A stretch of 26,061 bases of DNA from assembly GCA_023419655.1 (NCBI GenBank), contig JAEZXP010000178.1, positions 1 through 26,061 on the forward strand, read 5' to 3'. Below, piece after piece: positions 15,400 to 22,183 of this stretch (position 1 is its first letter; each line of letters starts with the position of its first letter). A model generated the notes under the pieces. It did not search any database. It was given only the letters and a program-made list of their open reading frames with translations, and was not told the DNA's origin. The position numbers and the translations under genes are program-made. This DNA is from Bacillota bacterium (GTDB lineage Bacteria > Bacillota > Clostridia > Lachnospirales > Lachnospiraceae).

Positions 15400-15452
15400 C
15401 CGTAATCTCCCTTTTTATCTCTTCTGTCTATATCTCCACCCGTTGACAAAGG

Positions 15453-15992
15453 TTATCCGCTTATCCATTCGTCGGCTAAAATCGCATACTCATAGGTATC
15501 ATTCCAAATGGGCTCGTTTTTTTCATTGGTTTTAAAATAAATATTCTTATGCAAATGCCCCTCCCGCCTCATCTTCAACCGTTCCAGCAGCTTCCAGGAA
15601 GGAATATTGTCCGGATTGCACATGGCAATAACTCTGCGAACTTTCAGCTTTCTAAACCCATAATCTATAAGCGCCTTGCACGCTTCTACCGCATAGCCGT
15701 TACCATGGTATTTGGGATTAAACACATACCCGATTTCCCAGTTTTCATACTCTCTTGGTTCCTGCTGCTCAAAATAAATATTCCCTATAAGTTTGCTGTT
15801 ATCCTTTAGACATACAGCCAAAAAAGCCTCACTGGATGAACGTTCCGCCGCCTCATGTCTGCAATCCTCTTCTGTAAATACATCATAAGGCTCATATCTG
15901 ACGACCTGCTTATCGGACAGATATTCATATAAATCTTGTCCGTCATTACAAGTAAATCTTCTGATTATCAATCTGTCTGTTTCAATTAACAT
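15453..15992 (-). CDS. GNAT-family acetyltransferase, RimJ/RimL type
   Basis: The 179-residue protein starts MLIETDRLIIRRFTCNDG, the RimJ/RimL hallmark. ENWEIGYVFNPKYHGNGYAVEA holds the acetyl-CoA loop H-G-N-G-Y-A, and DNIPSWKLLERLKMRREG is motif B. The ending NIYFKTNEKNEPIWNDTYEY is typical of this subgroup. It is a distant paralogue of the GNAT at 11167-11685. The target could be a protein N-terminus or a small amine. AAGGAAAGG lies upstream of the ATG. The gene is part of the leftward run ahead of the HAD phosphatase. Confidence 0.93.
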   Translation of the reverse strand: MLIETDRLIIRRFTCNDGQDLYEYLSDKQVVRYEPYDVFTEEDCRHEAAERSSSEAFLAVCLKDNSKLIGNIYFEQQEPREYENWEIGYVFNPKYHGNGYAVEACKALIDYGFRKLKVRRVIAMCNPDNIPSWKLLERLKMRREGHLHKNIYFKTNEKNEPIWNDTYEYAILADEWISG

Positions 15993-16043
15993 GTATTGTG
16001 CCTTTCCTTAATTCTTAATGCTCCTATTACAGTATGCTCCGGA

Positions 16044-16376
16044 TTAACTTCTGCCCTTAATAAACCTCTTCTGGATTTTATTATTTAGTGTCATATATAC
16101 AAAATACGCTGCGAAATACAATATAAATGTTATTCCCTCATATTTACCGGTATAAAGAATCCTTGACAGGGACAATAAAGCCGTGAAAAATCCCATAAAA
16201 ATATATACTTTACCATACGCCTTGGTATATTCCTTGATATCCTCTTCCTTTACCTTTTTCCAATCATAGTCCAAGGTAATTGAAGCCTTTTTCTTAATCC
16301 ATATAACGAGACCAAGAATAATCAAGGCAATTCCCAAAACTAAAATAATAACATCAAATATATTTTTTAAGCCCAT
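16044..16376 (-). CDS. Small three-helix membrane protein
   Basis: The 110-residue protein has hydrophobic segments at about residues 7-27, 56-73 and 80-97. A charged linker (KKKASITLDYDWKKVKEEDIKEY) follows the first segment. The layout recalls small DUF3784-type membrane proteins of Clostridia, but I cannot assign the family with confidence. Two adjacent ATGs occur; the second (16376) has the better spacing, 5 nt from GGGAGG. It lies 32 nt downstream of the Fpg/Nei-like gene on the same strand. Confidence 0.75.
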   Translation of the reverse strand: MGLKNIFDVIILVLGIALIILGLVIWIKKKASITLDYDWKKVKEEDIKEYTKAYGKVYIFMGFFTALLSLSRILYTGKYEGITFILYFAAYFVYMTLNNKIQKRFIKGRS

Positions 16377-16408
16377 CATAACCTCCCGTTGTCACAATAC
16401 ATTTACAA

Positions 16409-17230
16409 TTATAATTGACAGTGTTCACAATAATAGATTGTCCCACCCAGATAATTATCCTTCCGAAGCTCATACCCGCATTTCACGCAAGGCGTCCACG
16501 CTGTCTTTTTACTAAGATAGGTTTGGTAGCCTCCCGGATTTCCGAACAGGTCCTTCTCCGTATCCCTTCCTCCCTGGTCTGCCATTTTTCTTAATGCATC
16601 TTTCAGAGTATTAAAAAGCCTGTCATATTCTTCATCCGATACATTGGCCATTTTTCTTTTCGGATGTATTCCTGATAAATAAAGAATATCCTGCAGCACG
16701 CCATTTCCTAAGCCCGGTATACGCTGTTCAGTAGCCAAAAATGCCTTTACAGACAGCTTGCCTGAATCCTCTGTTCTTAAAGACACGAAATATTCCTTAT
16801 CGAATTCATCGGAAAGCGGCGATGCCTTCGTCTTAGCTCCAAAATAGTACATATTATCAAATTCACCTTCACGAAATGCCCAGATTCCGCCATACATCTG
16901 GATTGTGCATACCAAAACCGTATTATCGTCAAGCTCAACATACAGCTGATGTTTCTTCGGAATCTTCTTCAAATCCTCATAATAACGCAGTGCAGCCCCA
17001 TCACCGATTACTATCCGGCAATCCTCCGCTTCAATTTCAACCATTCCTGACCTGGCGACCGACATGCCTATCGTTTTGCCGGAGAGCAAGTCATCATATT
17101 CCTTAGGCTCTCCATAATACCACGCAAATGCATGGGGTGATTGTCCTGCTTCCACATAACTTATTGTCTTTCCTTTAATCGTCTGGTTTAATTGTTTCGC
17201 AATCGTATAGCTCTCCGGTATTTCTAACAT
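16409..17230 (-). CDS. Fpg/Nei-family DNA glycosylase-like protein lacking canonical catalytic residues
   Basis: Fpg/Nei enzymes excise oxidised bases. The 273-residue protein has the family's N-terminal beta sandwich, a helix-two-turn-helix region with TEQRIPGLGNGVLQDILYLS at 167-186 (conserved Asn 176), and a C-terminal zinc finger with Cys 248, 251, 268 and 271. However, the N-terminus is MLEIPE instead of MPELPE, so the catalytic Pro 2 is Leu. The lysine expected near residue 57-63 (RRGKY-type) is replaced in ARSGMVE. The start is fixed by AAGGGG about 10 nt upstream, and no in-frame alternative restores proline. DNA binding therefore looks retained, with classical lyase chemistry doubtful. 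It may be a diverged clostridial subfamily rather than a recently damaged gene. Confidence 0.87.
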   Translation of the reverse strand: MLEIPESYTIAKQLNQTIKGKTISYVEAGQSPHAFAWYYGEPKEYDDLLSGKTIGMSVARSGMVEIEAEDCRIVIGDGAALRYYEDLKKIPKKHQLYVELDDNTVLVCTIQMYGGIWAFREGEFDNMYYFGAKTKASPLSDEFDKEYFVSLRTEDSGKLSVKAFLATEQRIPGLGNGVLQDILYLSGIHPKRKMANVSDEEYDRLFNTLKDALRKMADQGGRDTEKDLFGNPGGYQTYLSKKTAWTPCVKCGYELRKDNYLGGTIYYCEHCQL

Positions 17231-17257
17231 AATGACGCGCCCCTTTCATAATGATAT

Positions 17258-17848
17258 TCACAATAATTTAATAATTCTGTCAATAACCGTATCCCATGGT
17301 CTTGATTCTATAACGGGTATACCATACTTTTCCCCTTCTGCCGCAAGCCAATTGCCATAGCTATAGCTTACATCTGCTCTGTGATGCTGTAACCCGCACT
17401 CGGGCTCTCTTGCAAGATAATTATTTAATATCTGCTCCCTTGATGATTCATGAACAATGATAGACTTTACCTGTGAGCCATCAAATAAAGTACATAGTTC
17501 AGGCAATATAAAGTCTCCCTCTATTATTACCGGTATATTTGAATCAATATGATTCTTAATAACCGCTTCAAGTCCCGGTAAAAAAGCTTTCCCGACATCA
17601 ATAAGCTGTTTTACCGTAGCCATGGTACCTTCTTTCTGCCAATCCGGGTGTGTATCCCAATAATGTATCTCCGGCTGTTCCTCCAGTTTCGACATAGAAA
17701 ACAGAAACACCTGGAAATCATCTACTTCTACCAGATTAATGCCATATATTTTAGCCATCGGATAACTGATACAGGTTTTACCTGACCCCGATGCACCAGC
17801 AATCAAAAGCACGCACCAATCTCTTTTCACGCACATTACTTCTTCCAT
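17258..17848 (-). CDS. P-loop kinase-like protein
   Basis: The 196-residue protein has a Walker A GASGSGKT at residues 18-25, a VEVDDFQVF acidic segment, IIEGDFILPEL in the Walker B position and a REQILNNYLARE lid-like segment. These fit small-molecule kinases of the shikimate kinase, 2-phosphoglycerate kinase or zeta-toxin-like type. The phosphate acceptor is unknown. No antitoxin-like partner is adjacent, which argues against a zeta toxin. The ATG at 17848 has AAAGG about 8 nt upstream. It lies between the phospholipase-like gene and the Fpg/Nei-like gene, with gaps of 45 and 27 nt. Confidence 0.85.
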   Translation of the reverse strand: MEEVMCVKRDWCVLLIAGASGSGKTCISYPMAKIYGINLVEVDDFQVFLFSMSKLEEQPEIHYWDTHPDWQKEGTMATVKQLIDVGKAFLPGLEAVIKNHIDSNIPVIIEGDFILPELCTLFDGSQVKSIIVHESSREQILNNYLAREPECGLQHHRADVSYSYGNWLAAEGEKYGIPVIESRPWDTVIDRIIKLL

Positions 17849-17893
17849 CCGTTTACCTTTATCTTGCAGGTATCTGACTTTATCATTTGAGCC

Positions 17894-18568
17894 TCACATA
17901 TAATCTTCCCTCAAGATTCTGCCTATTTTGCCGGTACTTTCATCGACAAAACAATTCATCTCTTCCTCTTTCAAATAGGGATATTCTCTTTCCAAATCAG
18001 CTCTTTCCCCACTATAGAATCCTGTAATATATTCTCTTCGGCTGTCAAATGCATCCGTACTAAAGAAATCCATGTATTCATTCTGAAAGCCGCTTGCATT
18101 CTTATATATTGAAAACGCCCTGAAATCAGGATTCTTTTTGATATAAAGAAAATCCAAATCATACCAGTCTTTTTTCATTGTCCATATCCATTCTGTCTTG
18201 TCTTTCTCATACAGGGATTTGAACCTGTCTTTACTTGGGCGCAATATATTATCCGCCCACATCATGTCCGCTAAAAGATGGGTCAGGTAGCCGAGATAGA
18301 ACGATTTCTGTTTATTGTTATACTGCTCTCTTTGTTTTGCAGAATAAAAGCATTCCACATACTCATCCAAATGAATATCTTTAAAACCATCCTTATCGGT
18401 TGTTTTAAAATGCGAAACATCACTGCTTGGAGTAAAAACCGACCAATCACCATTGGGTATACCGCTGTCAGGAGCCATATTTCCGACTACAAATTCCGTG
18501 TATGAAAGATTGTTTATCTCATTCAATAATTTATCCGCTATACGCAAATGTACCATCCATGAAGCCAT
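17894..18568 (-). CDS. Zinc-dependent phospholipase C-like hydrolase
   Basis: The 224-residue protein begins MASWMVHLRIADKL and continues with FVVGNMAPDSG and YLGYLTHLLADMMW. This matches the zinc-dependent phospholipase C-like family, in which His and Asp residues (His 7, Asp 34 region, the HLLAD motif near residue 97) bind metal. There is no signal peptide, so it would act in the cytosol, unlike secreted clostridial phospholipase C. The substrate is unknown. AAAGGAG lies 6 nt before the ATG. Spacing to both neighbours is short, consistent with the polycistronic run. Confidence 0.85.
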   Translation of the reverse strand: MASWMVHLRIADKLLNEINNLSYTEFVVGNMAPDSGIPNGDWSVFTPSSDVSHFKTTDKDGFKDIHLDEYVECFYSAKQREQYNNKQKSFYLGYLTHLLADMMWADNILRPSKDRFKSLYEKDKTEWIWTMKKDWYDLDFLYIKKNPDFRAFSIYKNASGFQNEYMDFFSTDAFDSRREYITGFYSGERADLEREYPYLKEEEMNCFVDESTGKIGRILREDYM

Positions 18569-18600
18569 AGAATCTCCTTTGCTATGTAATATTGATTTCT

Positions 18601-19002
18601 CTAAATTCTCTTCAAAAAGAAATGCTCAGAAAAGTCTTCAGCCTCATATCGTCCAACCTCTTCAAAGCCCAAAGATGTATAGAAATCACGACCTTGCCAA
18701 TCAAATGTATCCACACGAATCATGTCAGCCCCTAACTTCTTTGCTCTTTGTTCAAGACACTCCATCAAGGCTCTTCCTACACCTTTTCCTCTATAATCCT
18801 TATCTACAAAAACCGTAGAAACATAAAGAATACGAAAAGAGGTCATACATGCATCTGCTCCGCCAATTAAATTTCCTTTATCGAACGCTCCAATCTGAAC
18901 AAATCCATCCAGTGGTTTTGGCAAGAACGTATTATCATATTCTTCTAACCTGTTTTCTATATCTTCAACCTGCTCTTTTGTTAAATTCTTAATCTCATAC
19001 AT
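18601..19002 (-). CDS. GNAT-family N-acetyltransferase, 133 aa
   Basis: The compact GNAT domain shows GAFDKGNLIGGADAC, then VDKDYRGKGVGRALMECLEQ with the R-G-K-G-V-G acetyl-CoA loop, and GRDFYTSLGFEEVGRY as motif B. The ending EHFFLKRI is common in small clostridial GNATs. I start at 19002 (MYEIKNLTKEQ) because GGAGG lies 6 nt upstream; an in-frame ATG 13 codons earlier lacks a site. The acceptor is unknown. It sits 50 nt downstream of the Nudix gene. Confidence 0.93.
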   Translation of the reverse strand: MYEIKNLTKEQVEDIENRLEEYDNTFLPKPLDGFVQIGAFDKGNLIGGADACMTSFRILYVSTVFVDKDYRGKGVGRALMECLEQRAKKLGADMIRVDTFDWQGRDFYTSLGFEEVGRYEAEDFSEHFFLKRI

Positions 19003-19052
19003 GTCTTTCCTCCGTATAGTCTCTAATACTTTATGTTTCAAAATTGTCCGTA

Positions 19053-19535
19053 CTAAATATATCTCTCCGATAAAACTCTAAACTCTGGTTTTGTAACATA
19101 AGAGCTATATACCACTTTCCCATTAAAATTCAACATGTTTTTAAATCGATATATCTGGGCAGGTGAAGTAATATAACTCAAAACCTCTTTTCCTGGAACC
19201 CATATAACCTCACTGGTTTCATCCGAACAGGTCAATTCCCCATCCATATATTCACAGATAAAATCCAGCATTACTTTTGTCGGAACTTGTGTTACGCCAT
19301 CATAAAAAAGATGCTTGCCTACATTTGAATAGATGCCGCATAGACACTTTACAGTAGCTTTGACGCCGCTTTCTTCAACTATTTCACGTATTACACCCTC
19401 TTCAACACTTTCTCCTTCTTCAATCTGTCCACCAGTACAGTCCCATCCCCTGTTATGGGTCTTGACAATCAAGATGTTTCCCTTGCTGTCAAATACATAA
19501 CCGGCAGCAGCAACGATATGCATTGGCCACCCCAT
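19053..19535 (-). CDS. Nudix hydrolase
   Basis: The full Nudix box (G-x5-E-x7-R-E-U-x-E-E-x-G-U) spans residues 35-57, starting GGQIEEGES and ending REIVEESG; it coordinates Mg2+ for cleavage of nucleoside diphosphate-X bonds. The protein is 160 residues, a normal single-domain size. WDCTGGQ before the box and the VIWVPGKEVL segment after it are typical of MutT-like members. The substrate could be a damaged nucleotide or another diphosphate and cannot be fixed. AAAAGGAG lies upstream of the ATG. Confidence 0.94.
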   Translation of the reverse strand: MGWPMHIVAAAGYVFDSKGNILIVKTHNRGWDCTGGQIEEGESVEEGVIREIVEESGVKATVKCLCGIYSNVGKHLFYDGVTQVPTKVMLDFICEYMDGELTCSDETSEVIWVPGKEVLSYITSPAQIYRFKNMLNFNGKVVYSSYVTKPEFRVLSERYI

Positions 19536-19608
19536 CGATATTCTCCTTTTTTAAGAATTAAGTCTTTATCTTTTGTGATACCGTAATTCGTCTGCAATAT
19601 TTCCCTTA

Positions 19609-19981
19609 TTAGGATTCATTGCAGCACAATAAGCGCTCTGCCTCTATCTCAATTATATCCGTATTCTCTGTCTTGAATTTACTCATTTCATTGAATGGCA
19701 TATCCGTAACATAGCATTGCAGACACATAATAACTACACCGTGGGTTACAATTGCTATATCATTGCTGTCTGTATCTATAATTTTATGTATGACTTCCAG
19801 TACACGCTCCAGCATATCTTGATATGACTCACCATCAGGAGATTTCGTGATGTTAAAATCTTTTTGCTCAATTCAACCGCTTGATAAATACCGGTATCAT
19901 TCAGTTCAATATCATGGCTTCCCTGAATCTTTCCTTCCATATTCCAATCCGTCTGCCATGCCGTATAAAATACAGTTTCAG
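19609..19981 (-). pseudogene. Histidine phosphatase (phosphoglycerate mutase-like) with several lesions
   Basis: GGGGGAG at 19988-19994 sits 6 nt before CTG AAA CTG TAT TTT ATA CGG CAT GG, which reads (M)KLYFIRHG, the expected start. So the start codon is now CTG at 19981. One base is missing right after RHG (about 19955), shifting the frame before QTDWNMEGKIQG. That second frame continues to LNDTGIYQAVELSKKI, then a large internal piece of roughly 60 residues is missing. A third frame resumes at SPDGESYQDMLERV and runs through IAIVTHGVVIM (second catalytic His) to a stop at 19609. Three independent lesions make an assembly error unlikely. It ends 73 nt before the Nudix gene. Confidence 0.88.
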
Positions 19982-20022
19982 TGAAATCTCCCCCTCTTAT
20001 TGTTTGCTCCGCTTTGTAGAAC

Positions 20023-20310
20023 CTATCCATTCAAATATAAACTCGCCAAATCTCTTAAACCTCTTACGATATTCGGATTCCACGTCACTTTACTAACCAG
20101 CCATTCACATGGGAATTCCTCACACAAACCGCAAAACTGTACACGATGTTTTTGGGCACATTTATAAATAGGACACCCGTCAGACTGTGCCCATTCCTCG
20201 CACTTTCCATCGGTTTCGATGCAGCCTCCGCATATCCCTTCTTCTTTTTTCTTACAGCCTACGCAGCACTCTCCGCAGGCTGTAATCTTAGCAAAATCAA
20301 TATGTTTCAT
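20023..20310 (-). CDS. DUF3795 cysteine-rich protein
   Basis: The 95-residue protein has twelve cysteines arranged as in DUF3795: ACGECCVGCKKK, GICGGCIETDGKCEEW, GCPIYKCAQ, then FCGLCEEFPCEWL. The pattern suggests metal or Fe-S binding, but the function is unknown. AAGGGG lies about 10 nt before the ATG. It follows the broken MerR gene in the same direction and precedes the broken histidine phosphatase, so it may once have been in the MerR-controlled transcript. Confidence 0.9.
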   Translation of the reverse strand: MKHIDFAKITACGECCVGCKKKEEGICGGCIETDGKCEEWAQSDGCPIYKCAQKHRVQFCGLCEEFPCEWLVSKVTWNPNIVRGLRDLASLYLNG

Positions 20311-20403
20311 CTTTTATACCCCTTAGTATAAGCCATGAAATCTTTGTTATTTTATTTCCATAATTTTGTACATAGGAGAATTCTTATATTCGTCAGACTG
20401 CCT

Positions 20404-20605
20404 CTATTCATAATACTGCTCTACGATTTCTTTGTTATCAGACAGAAAATCCTCAGGGCTTTCTATAGATTTTTTTGTGCGTTCAATCATGTCCATAATC
20501 CGGTCGGTACCGATATCCTTCGTGGCTTCTAACAGGTAAAGCACTCTTGGAAATACTAAGCCTTGAAACGTATAGTATTCAATTGCTTACTTCATGTATT
20601 AACAT
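20404..20605 (-). pseudogene. MerR-family regulator remnant
   Basis: GAGGTG (20612-20617) precedes an ATG at 20605 that reads MLIHEVSN then a stop. A neighbouring frame reads AIEYYTFQGLVFPRV, the recognition-helix region of MerR proteins (compare ...KKAIEYYxxQGLV). It continues to LYLLEATKDIGTDRIMDM and ends EIVEQYYE with a stop at 20404. About ten codons between VS and AIEYY, and the ENGYR wing region after PRV, are missing. The regulator cannot bind DNA as made. The promoter at 20624-20654 is still intact. The rest of the 20311-20723 gap shows no other gene. Confidence 0.75.
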
Positions 20606-20623
20606 AGTTATCACCTCGATTAA

Positions 20624-20654
20624 AGGATAAGCTAACACCCAAGGTGATAGTCAA
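20624..20654 (-). promoter_or_regulatory. MerR-type promoter/operator with 19-bp spacer
   Basis: On the minus strand TTGACT (20649-20654) and TATCCT (20624-20629) are separated by exactly 19 bp, the elongated spacing that MerR regulators act on. The spacer region holds an imperfect dyad CTATCACC/GGTGTTAG centred between the hexamers. The broken MerR gene starts about 20 nt downstream, so this is its own promoter. Confidence 0.8.
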
Positions 20655-20723
20655 GGATAAAATATATTGCCGATATATACATCTTAACTGAACATTCGTT
20701 CTTTTTCAAGTAAATGTTTTAAA

Positions 20724-21479
20724 TTAACAATATTTATTCTTATTAAGCTGTATGCTCTTACCTGTTTCACATATCTGCACAACCTTACCATCCGCAACAC
20801 GATACGCTTCTCCATATACGGTTGATATCCCATTATCCACATAGATATATGCCCCGTCCACCAAAGCATAAAAAGGCCGTTCCTTGCTGTCCGGCAAAGA
20901 AATATCCTCCATTACCCTAAATCCATCTAATGTTAAATCCTTTACATCCTGAAAGTGCGGCAAGATGTTCAGCTTCGTCAGATTCAGCCCTTCTAAATAT
21001 CTTTGGTAATCCGGGTCGATTGCTTCACCGTCAAGCTCAGGCTGTGCATATACTACATCCGCACAATTCATCGTTCCGGCACTGATGCCTATTACGATTC
21101 CATTGTAGCTCTCCATAAGCTTTTTCAAATTAATTTTTTTGAAAAACCTGTTCTGTGTTGGAACATGTCCTCCCGCCAATAATACTACATCATAATTATA
21201 TAGAATATCAGCCAGCCCGCTTTCGTTTCTTCTATCACAAATCTCCAATTCCGTAAATGAAAGGCCGCTCAGTTTAAATGCTTCCTTAAATACTTCCTTA
21301 AAGCTGTCATTTACCTCTTCATTATCAGGGTCTGAGCTTATTATCAGGCATTTTGAATTTATCTTCCAATGCTTTTTCAAAATATCCACAAATTGATTGG
21401 AGCCATCTATCTCACACGGGATTCTTGCTCCGTTTTCTTTATAGCTTCCGCCTATACTGCTTGTCAGGAATAATGTCAT
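20724..21479 (-). CDS. Peptidase E-like serine peptidase (family S51)
   Basis: The 251-residue protein shows S51 features: MTLFLTSSIGG at the start, VLLAGGHVPTQN, the nucleophile elbow GISAGTMN at about 133-140 with the catalytic Ser, and LNILPHFQD with the His. Known relatives cleave Asp-X dipeptides or cyanophycin fragments in the cytosol; the local variant often lacks the dipeptidase label. AAGGAG lies about 8 nt before the ATG, and a near-consensus promoter lies at 21527-21555. It is divergent from the ECF sigma operon across 180 bp. Confidence 0.88.
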   Translation of the reverse strand: MTLFLTSSIGGSYKENGARIPCEIDGSNQFVDILKKHWKINSKCLIISSDPDNEEVNDSFKEVFKEAFKLSGLSFTELEICDRRNESGLADILYNYDVVLLAGGHVPTQNRFFKKINLKKLMESYNGIVIGISAGTMNCADVVYAQPELDGEAIDPDYQRYLEGLNLTKLNILPHFQDVKDLTLDGFRVMEDISLPDSKERPFYALVDGAYIYVDNGISTVYGEAYRVADGKVVQICETGKSIQLNKNKYC

Positions 21480-21526
21480 ACCAGGTCTCCTTGCATTTAT
21501 CTCGATTTACTAATTATATACATAAT

Positions 21527-21555
21527 ATCATAGTTTAGTGGTATGTAATTGTCAA
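21527..21555 (-). promoter_or_regulatory. Strong SigA-type promoter for the peptidase E gene
   Basis: On the minus strand a perfect TTGACA (21550-21555) is followed after 17 bp by TATGAT (21527-21532), about 48 nt before the start codon. Confidence 0.85.
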
Positions 21556-21589
21556 TTATCTTTATCCATAATGAACCTTTCCGAATCTC

Positions 21590-21618
21590 GTGACAATATA
21601 CTTATGAAGAGTTAAAAT
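21590..21618 (+). promoter_or_regulatory. Candidate promoter of the ECF sigma operon
   Basis: GTGACA (21590-21595), 17 bp, then TAAAAT (21613-21618); each hexamer matches SigA consensus at five of six positions. It lies about 27 nt before the ribosome binding site. I could not find a convincing ECF-type -35/-10 pair that would show autoregulation. Confidence 0.5.
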
Positions 21619-21661
21619 ACGAAGATAAACATGTACATGATTGGAAAGGAGGTTTGTCAGT

Positions 21662-22183
21662 TTGAACACCTCAGATCTGAGTAATATCGTGGAGGTCCAT
21701 GGAAAAGCTATCTATGGCTTTTGCTATTACCTGACACGTGACAAAATTAATGCTGAAGACCTTTATCAGGAAACCTTTCTTAAAGCCCTGGAGCTTTGCC
21801 ATAAAATAGATATTGATAAGAATCCAAAGAGCTTTATTATCCAGATAGCAACACATTTGTGGAAAAATAGTTGCAGAAAGCTGACAAGGCAACAGAAAAT
21901 CGTTGCGGTCGATAATTTTGACGACGATATCGTCTGTATTTCTTCCGCGGATAATAAATCACCCGAAGATATTACACTATCGAATGAACTCAGCCAGGTA
22001 ATACGGGAAGCGGCCGATTCCCTGAACAACAGATTAAAGATACCATTATATATGTATTATACAGCTGAGATGTCCATTGAGGAAATCGCCAGCGCCCTTC
22101 ACATTCCCAAAGGGACTGTAAAAAGCCGGCTTCACAATGCACGCAAATCCATTCAAAAAACATTGGAGGTGTATAATCTATGA
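21662..22183 (+). CDS. ECF-type RNA polymerase sigma factor
   Basis: The 173-residue protein has region 2 at about residues 10-75, including GFCYYLTRDKINAEDLYQET (core binding and -10 melting), and region 4 at 115-168 with IEEIASALHIPKGTVKSRLH (helix-turn-helix for -35 recognition). No region 1 or 3 is present, as expected for ECF factors. I start at the TTG at 21662, 9 nt after AAAGGAGG; an earlier in-frame TTG at 21641 would put that site inside the gene. The stop overlaps the next gene as ATGA, the standard coupling with a membrane anti-sigma partner. Confidence 0.93.
   Translation: MNTSDLSNIVEVHGKAIYGFCYYLTRDKINAEDLYQETFLKALELCHKIDIDKNPKSFIIQIATHLWKNSCRKLTRQQKIVAVDNFDDDIVCISSADNKSPEDITLSNELSQVIREAADSLNNRLKIPLYMYYTAEMSIEEIASALHIPKGTVKSRLHNARKSIQKTLEVYNL

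Noticed and set aside
17258..17848. Zeta-type toxin of a toxin-antitoxin pair
   Set aside because: The P-loop protein has no small antitoxin-like neighbour and fits metabolic small-molecule kinases equally well.
19609..20030. Two separate small genes in the histidine phosphatase region
   Set aside because: They are successive parts of one gene in different frames, with the RHG motif and a perfectly placed ribosome binding site recovered when the frame is corrected.
20335..20532. Rightward ORF of about 65 codons opposite the MerR remnant
   Set aside because: Composition is not protein-like, there is no start signal, and the minus strand carries recognisable MerR sequence.
21573..21594. ECF-type autoregulated promoter (GAACC ... 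CGTGAC)
   Set aside because: The two elements are only about 11 bp apart instead of about 16; a SigA-like pair just downstream fits better.
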